This document shows positions 1-4,793 of a DNA stretch of 5,094 nucleotides, one piece after another. The translations under genes and the position numbers were made by a program. The stretch is taken from positions 1 through 5,094 of the forward strand of contig JAJXVI010000242.1 of NCBI GenBank assembly GCA_021782195.1, in the 5' to 3' direction. The first letter of the stretch is position 1. Every line of letters starts with the position of its first letter. The stretch is from a bacterium (GTDB lineage Bacteria > Vulcanimicrobiota > Xenobia > RGZZ01). A model generated the notes under the pieces. It searched no databases, had not been told where the DNA came from, and worked only from the letters and a program-made list of their open reading frames with translations.

Positions 1-1
1 T

Positions 2-2362
2 TCTGGGCCGTCGCTTCTTGGTGTGCTTGCGGCGATGCTCTGCGTGACTCCGGCGGTTCGAGCAAAAACCACCGTGCGCCCCTACAACAAGGTCATTACC
101 AGCGCGGCACATACCGAGCGGGGGGTCCTGATCGTTCACCGCCTGGATGAGCACGTCTATTATGAGCTTCCACCCGCTTCACTCGGGCGTGACTTCCTGT
201 GGATCGTGACCACCGCGCGCACCCAGACCGGTTTCGGGTACGGCGGCACCGAGGTCGTCTCACGGGTCTGTCGCTGGACCGTGCTTGGAGACCACGTGCT
301 GTTGCGTGCGGTCAGCTTTCAGTTGCGCCCCGGGAAGGGGAGTGCGGCGCGTCGCATGGTTCGGAACTCCGACCTCGAGCCCGTGATCATGAGTTTCGAC
401 ATCCTTGCCTATGGGCCTCACAGGGCGCCCGTCATCGACGCGACCCCCCTGTTTACCACCGAAGTCGCCGCATTTGCGATTCCGTGGCGGGGAAAGAACA
501 GCCACGTCGACCCTCACCGCTCTTTCATCGAGTCGACCGAGGCATTCCCGAGAAACGTCGAGACCGAGGCTCTGGTTACGTACACGGCTCCGACGCCCGG
601 GACCTGGTGGGCGCAGGGGGGAGTGACGGTGGATGACTCCCTGAAGACCCTCTCTGCAGTCGTTCACCTCAGCATGGTGGAACTGCCGCGCACCCCGATG
701 CGGGGACGGTTTGAGGACCCTCGCGTGGGCTATTTCCACAGCAGTTTCTACGAGTTTGGAAGCGCGCATCCTCGGGCAGTGCGACGTGCGTTCATCTCTC
801 GCTGGAGGTTGGTGAAGAAGGACCCGCAGGCCGCGGTTTCTGATCCCGTCAAGCCCATCGTGTACTACATCGGCCGAGAAGTACCGAAGAAGTGGAGACC
901 GTGGATCAAGAAGGGCGTCGAGGCCTGGCAACCCGCATTCGAGGCCGCCGGGTTCAGTCACGCCATCATTGCAAAGGACCCTCCCACGCGTGCCGAGGAC
1001 CCGTCGTGGAACGAGGACGATGCACGTTACTCGGTGATTCGGTGGTTGCCTTCAACCGTGGAGAACGCCTACGGACCCTCGGTGGTCGACCCTCGCAGTG
1101 GCGAGATCCTGAATGCGAACATCAAGATCTTCCAGAATATTCTGCAGCTTTTGCGTGACTGGTATTTCGTGCAGGCTTCGCCGTCTGACCCCCGCGCGCA
1201 TCGTCTTCCACTGCCCGATGCGTTGATGGGGCGTCTCCTGGAGTATGTGGTCACGCACGAGGTCGGGCACACCCTGGGCCTCGCGCACAACATGCGGGCG
1301 AGCGCGGCGTATACGGTCGCCCAGTTGAGGGATCCGCGTTTTACGGCGGCGCACGGGACCGAAGCTTCCATCATGGCGTACGGTCGCTTCAACTACGTCG
1401 CGCAGCCCGGTGACGGTGCCCGACTGATACCGCGCATCGGTCCATACGACGTCTTTGCGATTCAGTGGGGGTACACGCAGTTTCCCCTGGCTCGTACGCA
1501 GGGCGAGGAGAAGACCTGCCTGGACGCCATGCTGGAGCGTCAGGTGAAGAATCCGTGGCTACGGTTTGGTGCGGCGGACCCCCTCGAAGATCCGACGCGA
1601 CAGACGGAGAACCTTGGCACCGATGCGATCGAGGCGACCCGCCTGGGGTTGCGCAATCTTGATCGCGTGATGGGGTACCTCGTCAGCGCGACCTGCGAGG
1701 ACGGGAAAGGGTATCGCCGACTCGGGCACCTGTATGCGGCGCTTCTGTCGCAGTGGCGCGTCGAACTCTCGCACGTGGTGGCGGTGGTGGGCGGCGTCGT
1801 GAAGAACGGCTTCAACTACGGTGACGCCTCGGAGGAGTACCGTCCCGTGAGTGCGGCCCGGCAGCGCGCCGCGGTGCGCTTCCTGTGTCAACACGCTTTT
1901 CAGGTGGACCTGACGCTCGTGGACCCGGACGTGCTCAATCGCCTCGAGGCCAGCGGCGTGACCGAGCAGATGTCCGGGGCGCAAGGATGGCTGCTGCGCC
2001 TGCTTTTGAGCTCGGATCGTGCCCGCAGGATGATTGACCAGGAGGTTCTCCATCCGCACAGCGGCTATTCGCTGGCCGCCCTGTTCACCGACCTGCGGCG
2101 CGGAATCTGGTGTGAACTCGCGATGCCACACCCGCAGGTGACCATCTGGCGACGCAACCTGCAGCGCACGTACGTGGAGGATCTGTGTGGATGCCTGACT
2201 TCGACGGGTGGTGAGGACCGCAGCGCGCTTGCGCGAGGCAATCTGCGAGAGCTTCGTCGTGAGATCGAGTCGGCGTTGAAACGTGGCACGGCGAACCGCA
2301 TGACGGCCATGCATTTCCGTGCCTGTGCGGAGGAGATTCGAGAAGCCCTGCACCCGCACTGA
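2..2362 (+). CDS. Secreted zinc-dependent metalloprotease, DUF5117/DUF4953 family (5' end outside window)
   Basis: Predicted exported zinc peptidase; substrate unknown. Numbering from the GTG at 23, the zinc site HEVGHTLGLAHN is at 412-423, giving ligands H412, H416 and H422 and catalytic E413. A metzincin-like Met-turn SIMAYGRFNYVAQ follows at 449-461. Other family blocks are present: an N-terminal PYNKVIT segment near 20, FLWIVTTART near 58, RSFIES near 166, the WRPWIKKGVEAWQPAFEAAGF block near 291, SVIRWLPSTVENAYGP at 337, and LSHVVAVVGGV after W578. This covers DUF5118/DUF5117 and then the DUF4953 catalytic part, and the length of about 780 residues is normal. The frame is open to the window edge, and the upstream codons (SGPSLLG) extend a hydrophobic stretch ending in AVRA before Lys15. 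The real start is therefore probably before the window, and the visible residues are the end of a signal peptide. The Met-turn has Ala452 where I recall Asp in most relatives. No frameshift is seen. The family assignment is firm; the biological role is not known. Confidence 0.93.
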   Translation, partial: SGPSLLGVLAAMLCVTPAVRAKTTVRPYNKVITSAAHTERGVLIVHRLDEHVYYELPPASLGRDFLWIVTTARTQTGFGYGGTEVVSRVCRWTVLGDHVLLRAVSFQLRPGKGSAARRMVRNSDLEPVIMSFDILAYGPHRAPVIDATPLFTTEVAAFAIPWRGKNSHVDPHRSFIESTEAFPRNVETEALVTYTAPTPGTWWAQGGVTVDDSLKTLSAVVHLSMVELPRTPMRGRFEDPRVGYFHSSFYEFGSAHPRAVRRAFISRWRLVKKDPQAAVSDPVKPIVYYIGREVPKKWRPWIKKGVEAWQPAFEAAGFSHAIIAKDPPTRAEDPSWNEDDARYSVIRWLPSTVENAYGPSVVDPRSGEILNANIKIFQNILQLLRDWYFVQASPSDPRAHRLPLPDALMGRLLEYVVTHEVGHTLGLAHNMRASAAYTVAQLRDPRFTAAHGTEASIMAYGRFNYVAQPGDGARLIPRIGPYDVFAIQWGYTQFPLARTQGEEKTCLDAMLERQVKNPWLRFGAADPLEDPTRQTENLGTDAIEATRLGLRNLDRVMGYLVSATCEDGKGYRRLGHLYAALLSQWRVELSHVVAVVGGVVKNGFNYGDASEEYRPVSAARQRAAVRFLCQHAFQVDLTLVDPDVLNRLEASGVTEQMSGAQGWLLRLLLSSDRARRMIDQEVLHPHSGYSLAALFTDLRRGIWCELAMPHPQVTIWRRNLQRTYVEDLCGCLTSTGGEDRSALARGNLRELRREIESALKRGTANRMTAMHFRACAEEIREALHPH

Positions 2363-2372
2363 AACGACGGGC

Positions 2373-2400
2373 GGGGGCGGGCGTGAACCACGCTTTCCCC
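2373..2400 (+). terminator. Possible weak terminator after the metalloprotease
   Basis: Starting 19 bases after the metalloprotease stop, GCGTG (2381-2385) and CACGC (2389-2393) form a 5 bp stem with a 3-base loop, followed by TTT. A GGGG run before and a CCCC run after (2397-2400) can add an outer stem across a small internal loop. The U-tract is very short, so termination would be weak or Rho-assisted. This is read from sequence complementarity only. Confidence 0.3.
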
Positions 2401-2464
2401 GGGGGGACCTGGCGCGCGCTCCCCGCGGGTGGGAGGCACGAACCGCGCTCTCCCGCGGGTGGAA
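2384..2464. repeat. Three decayed tandem repeats, about 26-29 bases each
   Basis: Three imperfect copies of a unit resembling GAACCRCGCTYTCCCCGCGG followed by GTGG lie head to tail. The CGCT cores are at 2391, 2417 and 2446, so the spacing is 26 and 29 bases. Copies two and three share CCCGCGGGTGG exactly; copies one and three share GAACC before the core. They lie wholly in non-coding sequence after the metalloprotease. The irregular period, high GC and lack of unique spacers argue against a CRISPR array. They look like relics of local duplication. Confidence 0.5.
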
Positions 2465-2473
2465 CGGAAATAT

Positions 2474-2517
2474 AACAGCTCTCATTCGAGCGGCCTATCG
2501 CTCGAAAAAGAGCTGTT
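2474..2517 (-). terminator. Strong stem-loop between convergent genes, probable terminator
   Basis: AACAGCTCT (2474-2482) pairs perfectly with AGAGCTGTT (2509-2517), and TTCGAGCG (2485-2492) pairs perfectly with CGCTCGAA (2499-2506). The two stems are separated by a 2x2 mismatch and capped by the 6-base loop GCCTAT, giving 17 base pairs in 44 bases. On the minus strand the stem is followed by ATATTTCC, an AT-rich patch in a GC-rich setting, which fits an intrinsic terminator for leftward transcripts running on from the nitroreductase. On the plus strand the trailing sequence GTCGCATG has no U-tract. It lies 112 bases after the metalloprotease stop and 272 bases after the nitroreductase stop. 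The structure is certain; its terminator role is an inference. Confidence 0.55.
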
Positions 2518-2541
2518 GTCGCATGAGTGCTTGTCTGCGAC
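2518..2541. repeat. Small inverted repeat next to the strong stem-loop
   Basis: GTCGCA (2518-2523) and TGCGAC (2536-2541) are perfect inverted copies around a 12-base loop. The element abuts the preceding hairpin with no spacer, so the two could stack as adjacent stems in RNA. Nothing indicates its function. Confidence 0.4.
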
Positions 2542-2610
2542 TGCCGCCCCCCCCGAAAGATGGCCCGACAGTGCTTGTTGCCACCCCCCCCACTTTTGCG
2601 TGGCCGCACC
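2526..2610. repeat. Degenerate tandem duplication carrying two C8 tracts
   Basis: Two adjacent copies with a period of 44 bases at their start: AGTGCTTGT at 2526-2534 and 2570-2578. Each is followed by TGCC, then one purine, then eight C (2547-2554 and 2584-2591), then TGGCC (2561-2565 and 2601-2605). Copy one has an extra CTGCGAC after the first block. The order of blocks is the same, so this is a duplication that has since diverged by small indels. The C8 runs are candidate slippage sites but lie in no gene. Confidence 0.6.
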
Positions 2611-2624
2611 AGGACAAAGCACTG
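2569..2624. repeat. Long nested inverted repeat
   Basis: CAGTGCTTGT (2569-2578) pairs with ACAAAGCACTG (2614-2624) in 10 base pairs with one bulged A (2616). Inside, CCAC (2590-2593) and GTGG (2600-2603) form a second stem with loop TTTTGC. The earlier copy of AGTGCTTGT at 2526-2534 is also complementary to the same right arm, so two alternative outer stems are possible. Role unknown; it may simply come from repeat decay. Confidence 0.45.
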
Positions 2625-2661
2625 GACGGCTCGCAGGATACCACACCCAGTATAGCACAAA

Positions 2662-2758
2662 GGCGGAGTTCGTATATCCGACGAAAGTCGGAGAGTCCCG
2701 AGGAATGCCTCGTCTCGGTGCATTCGGACTCGGAGGGCGCGCGTTGTACGAACCCGCC
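2662..2758 (+). ncRNA. Candidate structured RNA or palindromic element with a three-way-junction fold
   Basis: Complementary segments build a compact fold. P1 pairs 2662-2674 with 2747-2758: GGCGG, one bulged A (2667), then GTTCGTA, against TACGAAC and CCGCC, 12 pairs. P2 pairs TCCGAC (2677-2682) with GTCGGA (2687-2692) under a GAAA tetraloop, a GNRA loop on the plus strand. P3 starts at the very next base: GAGTCC (2693-2698) with GGACTC (2726-2731), a CGAG bulge, then GAATGC (2703-2708) with GCATTC (2720-2725) and an 11-base loop. All 30 pairs are Watson-Crick. The bulge CGAG is complementary to CTCG in the loop, allowing a pseudoknot or an alternative hairpin. The GNRA loop favours the plus strand, but the lack of G-U pairs leaves the strand open. 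I match it to no known riboswitch or ribozyme. It may be a small RNA, a processing or termination element, or a palindromic mobile remnant. Confidence 0.4.
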
Positions 2759-2775
2759 GCCGCGCGAGCCCGACG

Positions 2776-2794
2776 CCTGACGTTGGCTGTCAGG
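2776..2794 (-). other. Hairpin overlapping the nitroreductase stop codon
   Basis: CCTGAC (2776-2781) and GTCAGG (2789-2794) form a 6 bp stem with a 7-base loop. The minus-strand TGA stop of the nitroreductase (2792-2790) is inside one arm. No U-run follows on either strand, so it is not a classic terminator. It could stabilise the 3' end of the transcript or be chance. Confidence 0.3.
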
Positions 2795-3428
2795 AGGGTC
2801 CTGGTTCGGGAAGGGGCGCCGCGGCCCGCGGGTTCGTGAACCTTCCAAGGTGCACGACCGCGTCCACCGGGCGCCGTCCTCTTGCGAGCGACGGTGAGCG
2901 CCGATCGGGCAGGGGATAGCCGATGGCGACTGCGCCGAGAGGATGGTACGCGTCGGGTACCCCGAATGTATCTCGAAATCGTGGGACGTTGAAAACACCG
3001 AAGAAGAGTGCTCCGAGATCGTTGTCCACCGCCGTCAGCAGCATGAGCATCGTGGAAAACGCGGTATCGACGAGCCAGAACGGGGTGGGCCAGCGTGCTT
3101 CGTCACGATCCGTCCACCGCTTGTCGGGTTCGGCGTAGCGATCGATGTAGTCGTTCTTGCACGCCAGGGGCACGACGATGAGTGGCGCCGAGAGAAGACC
3201 GGGATAGGCGAAACCGTCCCTCTTCTCGAGCGGGAGCATGGCGTCCCAGAAACGGTCACGATCCTCGGTCTGTTGAAGTACGAGAAAAGCCCATCCCTGC
3301 GTGTTGCCCGCCGAAGGTGCGCGGCGAGCATTGTCGATGATGCGCTCGACCAGTTCGGGGGGGATCGGGCGGTCGGGTGCAAAATTCCGCACCATGCGGC
3401 GGTGACGTACGACGTCCTGGAACTCCAC
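2790..3428 (-). CDS. Nitroreductase family protein (FMN-dependent oxidoreductase)
   Basis: Predicted cytoplasmic flavoprotein that would use NAD(P)H to reduce nitro compounds, quinones or another acceptor through bound FMN; its substrate cannot be read from sequence. Numbered from GTG 3428 (212 residues), the N-terminal FMN-contact segment RHRRMVRNF is at 8-16, followed by RRAPSAGNTQGW (35-46), which matches the conserved active-site loop. RYAEPDKRWTDRDEARWP (97-114), LGALFFGV (138-145), a GAVAIGYP strand (165-172) and the C-terminal GRRPVDAVVHLGRF (184-197) are typical of a nitroreductase subgroup common in actinobacteria and other high-GC bacteria. No signal peptide. The GTG start is preferred because AGGAG (3441-3437) lies 8 bases before it and relatives typically begin MEFQDVV. 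An in-frame ATG at 3434 is only 2 bases from that site and would add Met-Ala. The gene follows the LysM hydrolase on the same strand and is probably in its transcript. Confidence 0.9.
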   Translation of the reverse strand: MEFQDVVRHRRMVRNFAPDRPIPPELVERIIDNARRAPSAGNTQGWAFLVLQQTEDRDRFWDAMLPLEKRDGFAYPGLLSAPLIVVPLACKNDYIDRYAEPDKRWTDRDEARWPTPFWLVDTAFSTMLMLLTAVDNDLGALFFGVFNVPRFRDTFGVPDAYHPLGAVAIGYPLPDRRSPSLARGRRPVDAVVHLGRFTNPRAAAPLPEPGPS

Positions 3429-3436
3429 AGCCATGT

Positions 3437-3441
3437 CTCCT
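3437..3441 (-). promoter_or_regulatory. Ribosome binding site AGGAG that decides the nitroreductase start
   Basis: AGGAG is separated by 8 bases from GTG 3428 and by only 2 from ATG 3434. The first spacing is near optimal and the second is too short, so translation most likely begins at the GTG. This is the only clear Shine-Dalgarno sequence seen before a gene start in the window. Confidence 0.6.
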
Positions 3442-3442
3442 G

Positions 3443-3556
3443 TCACAGACGGTTGGATACGCCGTCGCGATGTGGTTCTGATGGCGCCGCCGCACCGCGG
3501 ACGTGCGCACCGGCCGAACTGTCTGGTGTGGCCGTGCCGGTCTGGGCCTGGTTCAT
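3443..3556 (-). other. In-frame open stretch (37 codons) after the LysM/NlpC stop; possible small ORF or former tail
   Basis: The hydrolase's TGA (3559-3557) is followed directly, in the same frame, by ATG (3556-3554) and 36 more sense codons, ending at TGA 3445-3443, just before the nitroreductase ribosome binding site. The predicted peptide (MNQAQTGTATPDSSAGAHV and on to VSNRL) is rich in Ala, Thr, Ser, Pro and Gly, much like the hydrolase's C-terminal tail. No Shine-Dalgarno sequence precedes the ATG, so expression would need reinitiation or stop-codon readthrough. It may instead be a tail cut off by a recent stop mutation, or an accident of GC-rich sequence. I do not assert a gene here. 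Confidence 0.25.
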
Positions 3557-4684
3557 TCACGGCGACCGAGTGGGGGACGCGGCGCCGGCCGGTGACTCTC
3601 CCGTATCGGTCGGGGAGGGTACGATCGCCCTGGCAGGGTCGCCGGGGGGCGGAACAGGTGTGCCGGCGGCAGGGTCGACGGGGGGGGCGTCCCAGGCTGC
3701 AAGACGTCTTGCGCCGAGGAAACGCTGCGCATAGTACGATTCGGACAGGTTCGAGCACATGACGCCGTGGCTCGAAGCGTGAACAAACTCTCCATTTCCC
3801 ACGTAAATGCCCACGTGCGAGGGTCCCGGAAGATAGGTTGTGAAGAAAACCAGATCTGCGGGTTGCATCTTTTGCGGGGGGACTGGGCGGGTTGCCGCGA
3901 ACTGAGCGTCAGCGGTGCGAGGAAGCGTGTATCCGGCCAGGTGGAACACCTCTTCGACGAAACCGGAGCAGTCGGCTCCATTGGGTGTTTCCCCACCCCA
4001 TCGGTAGGGCGTTCCAATGAACTGTCTCGCGATCTCGATGAGGCGTTGAGGGGTTGCAGGCGTCACGCTTCCGATGATGAGGCTTCGCGAAGGCGCCCAG
4101 CCGCTTCGCCCGTCGCTCAGACGTACCCGTACCCACGTGGGGAGGATCGCATCCTCCGGGCCGGAGTCTACCTGTTGGGGCGGCGGTTGCGATGCGGACG
4201 CCGTCGGGACGAGTTGCGGCGGATGCGGGGAAGGTGCCTCGGTCGGAGACGCGATGCGGGTTGCGGACGCGCCAAACCCAAGCCCGGCAGTCGTGGGGGG
4301 TGTGATGCGAGGGATCACAAGTCGCTCGCCGATCAGCAGTCGATCATCCTCGATCCCTGACGCAACCTGGATCTCGGTGACGGTCGTGTCAAAGCGCTGG
4401 GCCAGTTCGCTGAGCGTATCCCCATGCGCCACGCGGTAGCGTATCCAGCGGGGGGAGCGCGGAAGGAGCACCACCTGACCGGCGGTCAGGCCCGACGTAT
4501 CGAGGTCCGGGTTCATCTCGCGCAGCGCTTGCGGAGAACATCCGCTCAATGTGCAGAGCTGGGTAAAACTCTCGCCGCTGCGTACCCGATGGGGAACACA
4601 GGGCGGTGCGTCGGCGGCGACGGCACCGACGACGGCCAGAAGACCAAGCAGCAAAGTCACGACAAGAAACCGCACGAGACTCAT
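3557..4684 (-). CDS. Secreted cell-wall hydrolase: two LysM, SH3-like segment, NlpC/P60 cysteine peptidase
   Basis: Predicted exported peptidoglycan endopeptidase cutting stem peptides, as NlpC/P60 enzymes typically do between D-Glu or iso-Glu and the diamino acid. Residues from ATG 4684: hydrophobic signal peptide 5-24 with an A-V-A-A end; LysM 1 at 31-75; LysM 2 at 81-125; a Pro/Ser/Thr/Ala-rich linker 126-180; an SH3-like piece WVRVRLSDGRSGWAPSRSL at 184-202; and the NlpC/P60 domain 213-331. The catalytic triad is visible: C239 in ADCSGFV, H290 in SHVGIYVG and H302 in FVHAS, so the enzyme should be active. LysM 1 contains or borders three cysteines (C29, C44, C49), unusual for this domain. 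The tail 333-375 is Pro/Ala-rich. At 375 residues the size is normal. No Shine-Dalgarno sequence precedes the ATG, and a promoter -10 box overlaps it, so GTG 4675 (MRFLVVTLLLG) is a serious alternative start. The nitroreductase lies downstream on the same strand. Confidence 0.92.
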   Translation of the reverse strand: MSLVRFLVVTLLLGLLAVVGAVAADAPPCVPHRVRSGESFTQLCTLSGCSPQALREMNPDLDTSGLTAGQVVLLPRSPRWIRYRVAHGDTLSELAQRFDTTVTEIQVASGIEDDRLLIGERLVIPRITPPTTAGLGFGASATRIASPTEAPSPHPPQLVPTASASQPPPQQVDSGPEDAILPTWVRVRLSDGRSGWAPSRSLIIGSVTPATPQRLIEIARQFIGTPYRWGGETPNGADCSGFVEEVFHLAGYTLPRTADAQFAATRPVPPQKMQPADLVFFTTYLPGPSHVGIYVGNGEFVHASSHGVMCSNLSESYYAQRFLGARRLAAWDAPPVDPAAGTPVPPPGDPARAIVPSPTDTGESPAGAASPTRSP

Positions 4685-4711
4685 TCTAGTCGGTCATTGA
4701 TGAGAATTCAA
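4683..4711 (-). promoter_or_regulatory. Sigma-70-type promoter for the LysM/NlpC gene, probably giving a leaderless mRNA
   Basis: On the minus strand TTGAAT (4711-4706), a 17-base spacer and TAGAAT (4688-4683) match the -35 and -10 consensus at 4 of 6 and 5 of 6 positions. The last two bases of the -10 box are the first two of the ATG at 4684, so a transcript cannot include that ATG with a leader. The expected start, about 7 bases after the box, falls at 4676-4675, on an in-frame GTG (4675-4673). Translation from it still gives a full signal peptide. The match is visible in sequence; leaderless use is an inference. Confidence 0.6.
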
Positions 4712-4773
4712 GCGTTGTCTTTTGCGTCGCAGCTTGCGGGTTGGATCCGGACCTGCACGCAGAGGCTCGCGTG

Positions 4774-4791
4774 CGGCCTTCCTGAAGGCCG
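4774..4791 (-). terminator. Hairpin just after the stop of the distal minus-strand gene
   Basis: CGGCCTT (4774-4780) and AAGGCCG (4785-4791) form a perfect 7 bp stem with a 4-base loop, starting 2 bases past the TAG at 4796-4794. The position and GC-rich stem fit a terminator separating this gene from the LysM/NlpC promoter. There is no U-tract afterwards, so it may need Rho or act only to protect the 3' end. Confidence 0.45.
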
Positions 4792-4793
4792 GT

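Noticed and set aside
2384..2464. CRISPR array
   Set aside because: The copies diverge, abut each other without unique spacers, and no cas gene is present.
1559..2485. Minus-strand open frame of 308 codons opposite the metalloprotease C-terminus
   Set aside because: It lies antisense to a well-conserved coding region, is Arg/His-rich with no recognisable motif, and reflects GC-rich codon bias on the other strand.
2474..2517. Possible integron attC site, since the arms begin with AAC and end with GTT
   Set aside because: The outer bases do not fit the RYYYAAC and GTTRRRY core sites, and there is no integrase or cassette gene.
2649..2654. Minus-strand TATACT as a promoter -10 box
   Set aside because: No -35-like hexamer lies at 16-18 bases upstream, and no gene follows in that direction.
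2664..2681. T-arm-like CGGA...TTCG...TCCG suggesting a tRNA
   Set aside because: The loop is not the canonical T-loop, and no acceptor, D or anticodon arms can be placed around it.
2319..2780. Plus-strand open frame of 153 codons crossing the intergenic hairpins
   Set aside because: It begins inside the metalloprotease in another frame, consists of repeats and hairpin arms, and shows no domain or ribosome binding site.
2831..2850. Small palindromes GGTTC-GT-GAACC and CCTT-CC-AAGG
   Set aside because: They lie within the nitroreductase coding sequence, are short, and need no explanation beyond codon content.
2495..2998. Minus-strand open frame of 167 codons
   Set aside because: It overlaps the end of the nitroreductase out of frame and has no protein-like motif.
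2943..3734. Plus-strand open frame of 263 codons
   Set aside because: It is antisense to the nitroreductase and the hydrolase tail, both of which have clear family motifs.
3435..3758. Longer nitroreductase start at 3758
   Set aside because: The extra 108 codons overlap the hydrolase C-terminus in another frame, have no motif, and family members begin at the MEFQDVV position.
3767..4360. Plus-strand open frame of 197 codons
   Set aside because: It is antisense to the NlpC/P60 and linker region and is a shadow of the real gene.
4696..4699. Upstream ATG forming a three-codon ORF (Met-Thr-Asp-stop) before the hydrolase
   Set aside because: It falls in the spacer between the proposed -35 and -10 boxes, so it would not be transcribed from that promoter.
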